Of a stretch of 64,000 nucleotides of DNA, positions 46,855 to 57,801 are shown piece by piece. The stretch's first letter is position 1. Each line of letters begins with the position of its first letter. The position numbers and the translations under genes are program-made. The notes under the pieces were generated by a model that did no database searches, was not told the DNA's origin, and saw only the letters and a list, made by a program, of their open reading frames with translations. Source of the stretch: Tetracentron sinense (lineage: Eukaryota; Streptophyta; Magnoliopsida; Trochodendrales; Trochodendraceae); contig CM026552.1 in assembly GCA_015143295.1 (NCBI GenBank), positions 62,986,944 through 63,050,943 of the forward strand, in the 5' to 3' direction.

Positions 46855-49314
46855 CCAGTTGAAGATTAAGGTGGAAGATGTTCCCAAAACCGCTTTCAGG
46901 ACTCGGTATGGACACTACGAGTTCTTGGTGATGCCTTTTGGACTCACGAACGCGCCGGCAGCCTTCATGGATTTGATGAACCGGGTGTTCCGGCCATATC
47001 TTGATAGGTGCGTGATTGTATTTGTTGATGACATTTTGGTCTATTCCCAGACACGGGAAGATCACACACGCGACCTATGCCTTGCTTTGGAAATGCTAAG
47101 CGAGCACAAGCTATGCGCCAAGCTTAGCAAGTGTGATTTTTGGTTGGAAGAGGTGGCATTCCTAGGCCACGTTGTTTCTGCAGAAGGTATCTCGGTAGAT
47201 CCGAAGAAGATAGAAGCAGTTATGAGTTGGGCGAGGCCCAAAAGTGTCACGGAGATACGCAGCTTCCTTGGGTTGGCAGGCTACTACAGGAGATTCGTAG
47301 AGGGTTTCTCTAGCCTTGCAGCACCGCTCACTTACCTGACAAGGAAGAACGCCAAGTTTGTATGGAGTGATAAATGCGAGATCAGTTTCACGGAACTGAA
47401 GAAGAGGCTTACTACAGCCCCGGTCCTTACTGTGCCATCTAGACCTTTTGGGTATGAGGTGTATAGTGATGCCTCACACGTTGGACTTGGGTGTGTACTC
47501 ATGCAGCACAAGAAAGTCATTGCCTACGCATCAAGGCAGTGGAAGGAGCATGAGAAGAATTATCCCACGCACGACTTGGAACTTGCGGCGGTCGTGTTTG
47601 CACTTAAGATTTGGCGTCATTACCTTTATGGGGTGGAGTTCTATGTATTTACCGATCACAAGAGTCTCAAGTACCTCTTTTCCCAAAAGGAGCTGAATCT
47701 AAGGCAAAGGCGTTGGATGGAATTTCTGAAGGACTATGATTTTACCATTCAATACCACCCGGGTAAAGCGAATGTTGTGGCTGATGCTTTGAGTAGAAGA
47801 CCTCAAGGGTTGTTAGCACATATGTTGATTCAAGAATGGAAGCTACTAGAAGATTTGGCAAATCTGGACATCAGTGTGAATGACTCTGTCCGCGGTCCTA
47901 CCTTGGCAAATGTTACGGTTCGGTCGTACATTATAGATTTGATCCAAGAATATCAAACCATGGATGCTGAATTGTTGGCTTATCGGGACAAGGAAGTTGC
48001 TAAGGGTAGTGTGGACTTCTCTCTCACTAGTCGGGGTGCTATCACATTCAAGGGAAGACTGTGCGTCCCAGCCAATGCAGATCTTCGAAGAGAGATTTTG
48101 GATGAAGCACACCGTGCGAAGTACACAGTGCATCCAGGGGGTACAAAGATGTACCGGAACCTCAAGAGTCACTTTTGATGGCGGAGTATGAAGAGGGATG
48201 TTGCAGAATATGTGGCACGATGCTTGGTGTGCCAACAGGTGAAAGCAGAACACATGCGACCCGTCGGTCTATTGCATTCCCTTCCGATTCCCGAGTGGAA
48301 ATGGGAGAACATATCCATGGATTTCATAGTTGGCTTGCCAAAGACGGCAAGGGGCTCAGATGCGATATGGGTAGTAGTGGATCGTTTGACAAAGTCCGCT
48401 CATTTCTTACCATCAAGGAAGTAGTTAGATTGCACGGAGTGCCTGTTAGTATTGTGTCGGATCGGGATCCAAGATTCACGTCAAGATTTTGGAAAAGTTT
48501 CGAGGAGGCTATGGATTCCCGACTTGATTTCAGCACCGCTTTTCATCCACAGACGGATGGACAAACCGAGAGAGTGAACCAAGTCGTTGAAGACATGCTT
48601 CGGGCTTGTATGTTGGATTTCAGAGGCAGTTGGGAAGAGCACTTGCCTTTGGTTGAATTTACCTATAATAACAGCTATCAGGCAAGTATTCAAATGGCAC
48701 CATTTGAGGCCTTGTATGGGCGAAGTTGTAGGTCTCCTCTCTATTGGGATGAGGTAGGAGAAAGGAAAGTACTTGGTTCGGAGTTGATTGAGCAAACTGC
48801 AAACACAGTTAAGATCATTCGGGATCGATTGAAAACCGCTCAAGATCGCCAGAAAAGTTATGCGGACACGCGCCGTAGGGACTTGGAATTTCAAGTAGGG
48901 GATCAAGTGTTTGTGAAAGTATCTCCTAGCAAAGGGATCATGAGATTTGGAAAGCGAGGCAAGCTCAGTCCTCGGTATGTTGGGCCTTTTGAGATTATCA
49001 CACGGGTTGGTGAAGTTGCTTATCGAGTAGCTCTTCCACCTCACATGGCCGCAGTTCACAACGTCTTCCATGTGTCTATGCTTCGGAAGTACATTGCGGA
49101 TCCTTCGCATGTCATGGACTTGGAACCGTTGGAGATTCGAGAGGACCTCACCTTGATTGAAAAGCCGGTTCAGATTTTGGATCGAAGAGATCAGGTGCTT
49201 CGCAACAAGACAATCCCTTTGGTTCTTGTGCAATGGCAACACCATGCTCGGGAAGAAGCTACATGGGAGCGTAAAGCCGAAGTCAAAGCAAAGTACCCAG
49301 AATTATTTGAATGA
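46850..49314 (+). pseudogene. Pol of C (RT C-terminal half, RNase H, integrase), inactivated
   Basis: Begins at [16 protein letters not shown] and contains [10 protein letters not shown], RNase H ([30 protein letters not shown]), the HHCC finger, integrase catalytic motifs and the [13 protein letters not shown] tail. Two lesions: TGG to TGA at 48176-48178 in the zinc finger, and a 43-bp deletion near 48410 relative to A, bounded by a CAT microhomology, which shifts frame. The first 36 nt of the nominal ORF (46814-46849) are LTR sequence from B. Confidence 0.88.
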
Positions 49315-49400
49315 GTTTTGGAATGAGTTTGTATATGACTGTAATTGCCTTTTTGATTTGTAATACAAGTAGTGTCTGAATTTCGAGAACGAAATTTTTG

Positions 49401-49413
49401 TAAGGGGGGAGGA
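49401..49413 (+). other. Polypurine tract of C
   Basis: TAAGGGGGGAGGA ends directly at the LTR start. Confidence 0.85.
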
Positions 49414-49786
49414 TGTAGAGCCCCAGACTTTTTCATGCTTCAAACATGATACTTTCGTTGTCATTTTGCCTTTTTAAGAGGTATAATTAATAAATGAGGA
49501 AGAATTTGGAAATTTCGAAATGTCAGAATTGTTCCTCTTCGAAGTATGAACACAACGCAAGTTGAATCGTCAAAATCGGACGAACGAGTCAAAAGATATG
49601 GCCAAAACAGTCTGGACCTGTAGGAAATCGTAGCTCGGTTATGCACTAAGGACGTGCTCTGACGTCGTACTTTGATAACGTAGCACGGACAACGAGCTCA
49701 GCACTATGCACAACACAACGGACTACGGGCTCAGCACTATGCATGACACAACGTGACAACGGGTTCGACACCCTTGACAACGGACA

Positions 49787-49950
49787 ACGAGTTGGCACTG
49801 TTCACAGCACCACGAGTTGGCACTGTTCACAGCACCACGAGTTGGCACTGTTCACAGCACCATGAGTTGGCACTGTTCACAGCACCACGAGTTGGCACTA
49901 TTCACAGCACCACGGGTTGGCACTGTTCACAGCACAACGAGTTCGGCACT
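49787..49950. repeat. 25-bp minisatellite in LTR G, about 6 copies
   Basis: Tandem units containing GTTGGCACTGTTCACAGCAC. Related to the 26-bp unit of E by reverse complement but expanded independently, with a different length and copy number. Confidence 0.88.
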
Positions 49951-50879
49951 CATGTTTATTTACAGGAATTTAGTAAGGGTGTTATGGTCTTTTGCCAGTT
50001 CACTCTTACCTTAAGAGGTTAACCCGAGCCTTTAGGGCATCATTCGACACTTAGAGAGTTTGAGAGGATAGGAGAAAGGGGAGAAGGCGATTCCAACCTA
50101 GGGTTTCCATTTTGGAGAGAAATCAAAGGGTTTTGGAACCCTAGATCACTCCCAGTCCGGTTTTCTTCAAGATCTCGGCCCAAGCTCGTACGAAGCTCGT
50201 GTTCCAAGCTAGGGCTGCAGCTACACAGTCGTTTTGGAAGAGGGTTTCTTCCTCATTTCTTCAAGGTCGGTACTTTTTACTACCCTCCTTGTTATAGTTC
50301 TTCTTTCCCCTCCTTTTCTTTTGATTTTCTTTCATTTACACATGTGTTGTGAGACGGTGAATGGTGAATGGAGAATGGTAAATGGTGAATGGTGAATGGA
50401 GATGGAATGGGCGATTGGATGCCAATGGTTGCGTGTGATGAACAAATGGGGAAGGGCATTGTTCCAATAATGAACGTACATGTATGATTTGAGAAAAACC
50501 CATCTAGAAAAGCATGTTGTAGGGTAAATCCATAATGAACACACCATGTTTGATGAAATGCCAAGGTGAATACAGTGAACTGTAAATTAGGAAATGCATG
50601 CCTAAGAAATTCTGAATATTGCTAGGGCCTATGATAGTGTGTTTCCTGCTTTCCCTAAATGCTATGAATATTGAATTGCTTAATCTTTGACGCTATATGT
50701 GTTGTGAAATTACCCAATGGTCATGTTTAAATTTAAATGCACGTTTGTACACGGTTCCCACGAGCACGGCATGCATGGCATGATTTATCGAGGTTTACAA
50801 GAACGTGGTTAGAGGTGGGACATATCCTACGATATGTTTTACCTCGCTTTTCACAAGAAGACAAGAACCAACATTCCAC

Positions 50880-51020
50880 GAGGGGTCTCCCCTCACTCAC
50901 AAGTGCATATCATGAAGAAGGGCCTCCCTTCCCTCGCAAGTACATACATATCATAAAGAAGGGTCTCCCTTCCCTCGCAAGTGCATTGCATAAAGAAGGG
51001 TCTCCCTTCCCTCTCAAGGC
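50880..51020 (+). repeat. Array of TCT-loop hairpins in LTR G
   Basis: Four stem-loops: GAGGGG-TCT-CCCCTC once and GAAGGG-(T/C)CT-CCCTTC three times. Each is followed by CTCNCAAG, the last as CTCTCAAGG. The stem change from GAGGGG to GAAGGG is matched on the other arm. Confidence 0.65.
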
Positions 51021-51374
51021 ATCTCACAAGTGCATCTCACAAGAGAATCTCACAAGTTACATGATCACAAGCAAGCACGCATGACATGCATGACATGACA
51101 CGACATACAAGAATCAAGCAAGATAGACAAGACAAGCTTTCAAGTACGAAAAGAGATTTCAAGTCAAGTCAAGTGCACGATGTTTTCAAGAGGATTTATC
51201 GATTTTCTACGAATTACAAGCATGATTATAAATTGCTTTACTTCCTTGTAAGATGTGAATTGTTTCCGTTTGACATATATGAATTGCTCCTGATTATGTA
51301 TTGCTATTTCTATGCTATAATTGTTGGTTAGTATTTAGTACCCGCTGAGTATTCCATGCTCAGCCGTACTTCTT

Positions 51375-51494
51375 ATGTCGGCAGGTTCTGAGGGAGCTGC
51401 TGCCCCATTTGATGTTTGTACTCCTGGTCCATGGGTGGAAGAGGAGTACGTCGAGGAACCTTTGGAGGAACCTCCCGTAGAGGGTTATCAGTAG
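51375..51494 (+). CDS. LTR micro-ORF, 39 codons (C 3' LTR)
   Basis: ATG 51375 to TAG 51492-51494. Acidic peptide with APFDVC at residues 10-15 and PWVEEEYVEEPLEEP at 19-33. Eleven bases separate hairpin 1 from the ATG. There is no recognisable domain; 13 of 39 residues are Glu or Asp and none is Lys or Arg. Confidence 0.45.
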   Translation: MSAGSEGAAAPFDVCTPGPWVEEEYVEEPLEEPPVEGYQ

Positions 51495-52817
51495 GTGGTG
51501 ATTAGATTCTGAGTGGATTAGCTGTGGGTGAGATGAGAGTCAGATTTATGTATTCTGGCGGGCATGTCCGCACTTTCTTTTGGATTCTTTTTGTATAAAC
51601 TTGGATTGTGTATGTATATACATAGAGGTTTGGTAGACTTCCGCTATACCATGTTAGAGTATATTTCCGCTGTTTTGTCCTCTATTGTATATGCTCTGTG
51701 GGTTTTGCAGGTTGGTTTGTCAAGCAAGTCAAGATTAGTCGTCCAAAGTTCACTCTAACTCCTAGAGTGGGTTTTGGGTCGCGACATCTCCATTAATAAC
51801 CGGCCTCCTTGGAGTCTCGAGGTCGCCACGGTAAGCCTCTGACACTGAGGATGATCATCCAGTAGTCGTAAGCGTAATAAGCCTGTCTACTGGGTTTCAT
51901 GGGTCATTACACTACTATGATATGTATGATATGCACAGTACAAAATACACCTAAAGAGGTAAAATAATTAGTATTAGGCTAATTACTTATGCATTTAAAT
52001 AATTTTGAGGTTTATTTGGCTTAAACCTAGGTTCCAGGTTGAATCATAGGTAAGCTCTCCCCAGTAGAGTCGCCAGAACTGTGAGCAAGGATTTTTAGCA
52101 CTCACGGGATGTTTGAGAGTTGCCACTTATTAATTCAGAAGGGATAAGTCCTCGGGTTTATGGATGAGGTCTTATGGTCTACTTGAAATTCTAGGTAAGA
52201 GGTGTGAGTACTTGAATTTTAACCGCCCGTTCCTCATCATGATAGATCCCGATGAGAAATAGCAATAAATTGCAATTGGGTTCAGAGCCGTCACCTATCT
52301 AATTCTGAGGGAAATAGGTCCCTGAAATGGTTGGATAAGGCATAGTCTAGAAATCAGAGGTCAGGGTAAGGGATTCAGTTAAGTTAGGGGAAGGTGTTAG
52401 GATCCCTAAACTCTCATCCGGAGATGGTTACCTACTGCCTAAGTCTGAATCAAAATGGGGAAACCGTAATAGAAGCTTGAAATTCCATTTATATGCTAAG
52501 CAGATATAACATCAATAATAATGAATATAATGAAATGGACATAGTAGAGATGGAATAGGGATTTCTATCCTAGGGGGAGCTGAACCCAATCAGGGTTGCC
52601 TATGTATCCACAGTCAGTGGAATCAAGCCGCACGTAGTTCCGAAGGGGAGTTGATGGTTTGATTTAATTTGATTGGACTGGATTATGGGTAATTGAAAGG
52701 CTTGAGGGTTTTTGCTCTATTTAAGGAGCGAAATGGCCTTTTAAGCTCATGCTAAGGAGCGAGTGGATTTTGCCGGTGTGAAACTGAACCAGGGTTCGGA
52801 TGAGGGTTTAGCTAGTG

Positions 52818-52822
52818 TTTGG
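52818..52822. repeat. Left target-site duplication of F (TTTGG)
   Basis: Identical to TTTGG at 55409-55413. Confidence 0.9.
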
Positions 52823-53184
52823 TGTAGAACCCCAGAACTTCTGCCCATGTATTGGAAATCATGCCAAGGATTTAGGCCTTTACAATCTTCATTTTCTATG
52901 AAATGAGAAATTTTTAAGAACTTTAAGGGTTAAGAAGTGGAATTCCTAAGTAGGATATGTTGAAAACCCGAGTTACTGAAACCCATTTACGAATCAGTCA
53001 ACTTTAGGGGCAATTTGGTCAATAAATAAATAAGAAATTCAAAATTCTAACATACCAGAAATGTTTCCCTTTGAAAGACGAATCCAACGCAAGTTGAATT
53101 GTCAAAATCGGACAAACGAGTCAAAAGTTATGGCCGAAATACCAAAGCGGGGAAACATAGGAGAAAACAACAAAATCTAGAGGG

Positions 53185-53425
53185 TGCGATCGATCGCATG
53201 CAGGCGAAATGGGTCCCAAACTCTCTGGGCCATATGCGATAGATGGATCCCCAGGTGCGATAGATCGCAGGGATCTGCAATCGATCACAAGAATGTGCGA
53301 TCGATCGTATACAGGGAAAATCAGGCGAAAAACGTTCGGGTTCATGTGCGATAGATCGCATCTATGTGCGATCGATCGCAAGGACCTGCAATCAATCACA
53401 GACAAGTGTGCGATCGATCGCATGC
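53185..53425. repeat. GATCGATC dyad array in LTR F
   Basis: About eight spaced copies of TGCGATCGATCGCA or variants (TGCGATAGATCGCA). The core equals that of A, but the outer bases differ symmetrically (TGC...GCA versus ACC...GGT), so the palindrome is kept. Confidence 0.8.
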
Positions 53426-54231
53426 GGTAACTGATGCCAGATTTGAGGGTTTTAAACCCTTTTCTTGTTAGGGATCCTCATTTGAGGCTTTTTCTAACCT
53501 AGAGGAGAGAAAGAGGGAAGAAAGAGAAAAAGATGAGGTTTGGAAAATCCTCCGAAGAGGCTTTGATTTGGAGATCAAGGGAGGTTCAAGCTTGGAGATT
53601 TGCAAGTAAGGGCCTTCCCAAAGCACCTAGAGTTCTTCAAACCAAGTGGGGGATTCTTCTCCAAGTTGGAACTCTACATCAAAGGCTTTTCTTCACCCTA
53701 TTCAAGGTCGGTACCCTATACTACCCTTCTAGTTCATCTTTCCTCTTTGTTTTCTTCATTTCATGATTTTTCCCTAAACTCTAAGCAAGATAATGAGATG
53801 GGATGAATGGATTAAGGTGGATGGTTGTATGGTTGTGAATGGGCGATTGGATACCGTGTGTATGTACTGTGATAAACAAAATGGAAAGGGCATTGTATTA
53901 ATAATAAACATACATGTGTGCTATGAGCTTAACCCATCTAGAAAAACAAGATTTAGGCATTAACCATAATGTACACACCATATGTTTGATGAAATGCCAA
54001 AGTGAAGAAAATGAATTATAAGTTAAGAAAAGCATGATTTAAAGCATATGAAAATTCCTAGCGTTCATGATAGTGTGTTATTCGCCTTCTAGAATCGTAT
54101 GATTATAGATTTACTCGCTTTCTAGAATTGCATACTTGTAGATTTAATTGCCTTAATATTAAATGTTGCCTTGAATGATTTTGAGCCTATTATGTTTTAT
54201 TTAATTCCATGAGTTAATTGTACACGATATC

Positions 54232-54530
54232 ACAAGCCATGCATAGGGGATACTAGTTGCGACGGTCTATGAATGACATCTAGGCATACCTATTCCAGCA
54301 TAGGGGTAGGGCATATCCTAAGATATGTTTTGCTCTGATATCACAAGTCCATGCATAGCGGACACTAGTTGTGACGGTCTATGAACGGCAGCTAGGCATA
54401 CCCAGTCCATGCATAGGGGATACTAGTTGCGACGGCCTATGAACGGTAGCTAGGCATACCCAGTCCTGCATAGGGGACACTAGTTGTGACGACCTATGAA
54501 CGGTAGCTAGGCATACCCAGTCCAGCATAA
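54232..54530. repeat. About 62-bp tandem repeats in LTR F
   Basis: Four to five copies containing GCATAGGGGATACTAGTTG and CTATGAACGGTAGCTAGG. They occupy the position of the 69-bp repeats in A. Confidence 0.8.
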
Positions 54531-54996
54531 GATAAGCAAAAACATAACATGACACGTGCATTGCATAAGAAGGGGTTTCACACCACCTTCTCTCACAAGT
54601 TGCATAAGAGGGGTCTCCCCTCCCTCACAAGTGCATCTCATTCCATGGCATAACAAGCATGATATAGGACATGACACGCATGACAAGCATGACACGCATG
54701 ACACGCATGACGGGCATAACAAGCATGACACGCATGACACGATACGATACGACAAGACAAGACAAGACACATGACTAGACAAGTTTCACGCACGAAAAGA
54801 GTATTTCAAGTCAAGTCAAGCACATGATGTTTTCAAGAGATTTATCGGCTTCTATGTAATGCAAGCATGAATATAAACTGTTTTATTTTCCTGTTATGTT
54901 ATAAATTGCTTCCTACTTTATATTGTTGTTGCTATGATATGGCTGTTGGTTAGTGTTTGGTACCCGCTGAGTATTCCATGCTCAACCGGACTTCTT

Positions 54997-55116
54997 ATAT
55001 CGACAGGTGATGGTGGAGCAGCCGCTCCTTTTGATATCTGTGTTCCGAGCCCTTGGGTGGAGGAGGTGTGGGTCGAGGAACCTATGGAGGAGCCTCATGT
55101 AGACGGTCACTATTAG
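54997..55116 (+). CDS. LTR micro-ORF frame (F; ATG lost)
   Basis: Same frame as 51375-51494 with ATA in place of ATG, ending TAG 55114-55116. Core APFDIC and PWVEEVWVEEPMEEP kept. An in-frame ATG exists upstream at 54934, passing through hairpin 1. Confidence 0.35.
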   Translation: MSTGDGGAAAPFDICVPSPWVEEVWVEEPMEEPHVDGHY

Positions 55117-55408
55117 GTGGTAGATTCTGAATGATTTGTGGGTGAGCACGAGAGATTTATTCATGTATTTTGGCGGGCCTGTCCGCACTTTCTTTTGCGA
55201 GTTCATTTTGTAGAAACTTGGAATATGTATATACATAGGGGTTTTGGTAGTCTTCCGCTGTGCTATGTAGTTCATGTTTCCGCCATTATTGTTCTCTATG
55301 TATATACTCCAGGTATTTTGTAGGTTATTTCTTCAGGCAGGTCATGTAGGTCATGATAAGTCGTTCAAGATTTACTCTAACTCGTAGGGTGGGTTTTGGG
55401 GCGCGACA

Positions 55409-55413
55409 TTTGG
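55409..55413. repeat. Right target-site duplication of F (TTTGG)
   Basis: Partner of 52818-52822. Confidence 0.9.
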
Positions 55414-56010
55414 CTTGGTTGAATTAGGGTTCAACTAGGGTTTAATCAGGTTTAACCATGGCTAACTGGGGTTTAATTAGGATTAACTAGGGTTTAACCA
55501 GGGTTTTTGGGTAGAGGTTCGACTAAGGTTAAACCAGGGTTTAACTAGGGTTTAACTAGAGTTAACTAGGGCTGAACCAAGGTTTAACTAGGGTTTAACC
55601 AGGGTTTCACTAGGGTTAACTGGGGTTTAACTAGGGTTTAACCAGGGTTTAACTAGGGTTAACTAGGTTTTAACTAGGGTTTAACCAGGGTTTAACTAGG
55701 GTTAACTGGGTTTAACTAGGGTTTAACCAGGGTTTAACTGAGGTTTAACTAGGGTTTAACTAGAGTTAACTAGGGCTTAACCAGGGTTTACCTAGGGTTT
55801 AACTAAGGTTAACTGGGGTTTAACTAGAATTAATTGGGGTTCAATCAGGGTTTAACTAGGATTTAGTTAAAATTAACTAGGGTATAATCAGGGTTTAACT
55901 AGGGTTAACTAGGGCTTAACCAGGATTTAACTAGGGTTAACTGGGGTTTAATCAGGATTAACTAGGGTTTAACCTGGGTTTAATCAGGGTTTTGGGCAGA
56001 GGTTCGACTA
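55414..56010. repeat. Degenerate GGTTTAAC(C/T)AGGGTTTAACTAGGG array in LTR of I
   Basis: Dozens of AACTAGGGTTTAACCAGGG-like units, 10-24 bp apart, with many mutations. Sparser versions occur in both H LTRs (8340-8620, 34020-34260). The units embed telo-box-like TAGGGTTT but do not form a TTTAGGG telomere array. Confidence 0.75.
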
Positions 56011-57020
56011 GATAAGGCTAGTTTTCAACTGGGATTTGGGCAGAGGTTCGATTAGGCAGGGCAAGCAGTCTATTAAATACTAAAAACAATGCTTTTAAAA
56101 TAGTTTAAACTACTAAAGGACAAAACAAGACAGGGTTTTAGAAAAGTTACCTTCCGGGAAGTCTGAAAAGATCTCTGAAAAGAGGTCCCGAGATTCGACC
56201 CTTCGCAATAGACGTTCTCAGGAATCTGAAGAGCTTTGAGGGGCTTTAAAGAAGAAAAGGGAGAGAGAGGAGAGTGAATAAGTGAGTTGTGAAGTGAGGG
56301 GGATGGGGTATTTATAGTTTTTAAAAATGGGGGGTGCTACTTCAAGTAGCACTCCTATTTGGATAAAAACCCCGAAAAGCAAGGCGGCAAAACGGGTCGA
56401 CACTGGGGGGCTCTGTTTGAAGCAGCGCCCTTAGCCAGGCTTTGCCGAAATGGCCTGCTGACATGCCCAATTAAAACAAGCCCCAAAAGAAGCGTTGTTT
56501 GAAGCAGCACCCCTATTTAGGGGCCAAAATTTTATAATTTTTTTACTATTGCTAACTTTGACTCGCCACGTGTCGTGCTCCGATTCGCCAAAAAGTCATT
56601 TTTCCGTTTTGAGCCCGAAAATAGTCAAAATTGAACCAAAAAATTTGTAAAATTATTTTGGGCCAAATGATAACTTATGAACACTTTTTTAGGGGCATTT
56701 CGGTCCTTTTACACCATAGGGGTATTTTAGTCATTTTTCATCATTTTAAGTCCAATTTGCTCCCGAAACCAGCCAAAATTCATCAAAAATTTTCTAAAAT
56801 CATTTTAAACCAAATGACTGATTTTTAGCATAATTTTAGGGGTATTTTGGTCATTTTTTACCTCTGGGCTGTTTTTTGAAAATCGAAGCATGTGGAAAGA
56901 GGGTTTTAAAAGTGGGTTTTTGAAAGAGTTTTTAAGAGTATAAAAATATACTAGAGGGTTTCAAAATTTGGAAGTATGCCTCTTTTTAATTTTAGAAAAA
57001 CAGTTCTTGGGGGGCATACA

Positions 57021-57329
57021 TCGAATCCCAAGATCTGACTAAGATTCTAATTGATTTTATTCAATGAAGGTAGGAATAACAATCACCTTTGCGACTTTAA
57101 AATTCTTAAGTCAAATCCAAGTTAGAATAGTACTCGCAAAACTTCACAAGTGTTAAGTCTCTTGTCGATTCACACGAACCTTCTTTTTCCTTTAAAGCTT
57201 TCTCTAATAGAAGCTAATGACCCTTCCAAATTTCCAACTCTAGGAGGTGTGACCGTACACCTTTACAAGGGGAGAGAGAGGTGTGAGATTGAGGGAGGAG
57301 AAAGGTTTCCAAAATTTTGGAAATTATAT
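57021..57329. other. Short unassigned stretch between I and D
   Basis: About 310 bp, no ORF of note and no homology noticed elsewhere in the window. D inserted at its right end; the left pentamer is TATAT (57325-57329). Confidence 0.4.
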
Positions 57330-57551
57330 TGTAGCACCCCGGACTTTTTCATCATTAATGAATAGCACCTTCATAGCTAATTGGCCGTTTTCATAGTTTT
57401 CGTAGTCTAATTAATAAATAAGGGAGAAATCGGAAATTCCGAAACGTCAGAAATGTTCGTTTTCGAAAGACGGATCCAACGCAAGTTGAATCGTCGAAAT
57501 CCGACAAGCGAGTAAAAAGATATGGTCAAAACAGTCCGGACATCACAGAGC

Positions 57552-57736
57552 ACCGATCGCTCGGTCATTACCTGCGATCGATCGGTCCACTACCGATCGC
57601 TCGATGGCTATCGCACGGTTAACTTTTTTGTATGGGGAAAAATTCCAGAGAGTGTGTTTTTGACCGATCTCTCGGTCATAACACCGATCGATCGGTAAGC
57701 CACCGATCGCTCGGTCCATAGCACCGATCGATCGGT
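57552..57736. repeat. GATCGATC dyad array in LTR D
   Basis: Alternating ACCGATCGATCGGT and ACCGATCGCTCGGT copies, directly upstream of a TATA-like box (57791). Confidence 0.85.
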
Positions 57737-57790
57737 CATACGCAGTTTTTCTTCATTATGGGTGTTTAAGACTTTAAACACCACCCCTTG

Positions 57791-57801
57791 CCTATAAAAG
57801 G
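57791..57801 (+). promoter_or_regulatory. Candidate TATA box of D
   Basis: CTATAAAAGGG about 55 bp after the last GATCGATC dyad. Typical plant TATA sequence; the start site would lie near 57825-57835. Inferred from motif and position only. Confidence 0.45.

Larger units (their letters stand above)
46850..51786 (+). mobile_element. 3' half of chromovirus-like element C with its 3' LTR
   Basis: Plus-strand remnant starting inside RT and running to a complete 3' LTR. The 5' LTR, gag, protease and first half of RT are absent. Its LTR groups with E rather than with B, so C is not a broken part of B. It abuts B's LTR in inverted orientation at a TATCA microhomology. Confidence 0.88.
49414..51786 (+). 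repeat. 3' LTR of C (LTR 'G')
   Basis: 2373 bp, TGTAGAGCCCC to GGTCGCGACA. Same family as E. Contents in order: 25-bp minisatellite (49787-49950), hairpin array (50880-51020), hairpin 1 (51344-51364), micro-ORF (51375-51494) and hairpin 2 (51558-51571). Confidence 0.92.
52823..55408 (+). mobile_element. Solo LTR 'F' of a chromovirus-like element
   Basis: 2586 bp, TGTAGAACCCC to GGGGCGCGACA, with no internal sequence and a perfect 5-bp duplication; it arose by recombination between two LTRs. It has a GCGATCGATCGC array (53185-53425), about 62-bp repeats (54232-54530), one clear GAGGGG-TCT-CCCCTC hairpin (about 54608-54622), hairpin 1 (54966-54986, one mismatch), the micro-ORF frame (54997-55116) and hairpin 2 (55173-55186). 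Confidence 0.93.
51787..57020 (-). mobile_element. Tat-like gypsy fragment I (leader and 5' LTR), split by F
   Basis: Minus-strand leader (51787-52058) homologous to the H leader, primer site at 52059-52075, then an LTR from 52080 (TGTGAGCAAGG side). The LTR resumes after solo LTR F at 55409 and ends at 57020, where minus reads TGTATGCCCCCCAAGAAC, comparable to the H LTR start TGTAAGCACC. Without F the LTR is about 2.35 kb. Gag and pol are missing: C's LTR abuts the leader. Confidence 0.65.

Noticed and set aside
55414..56010. Interstitial telomere array
   Set aside because: Units embed TAGGGTTT but spacing is irregular (10-24 bp) and true TTTAGGG tandem runs are absent; it lies inside a Tat LTR.
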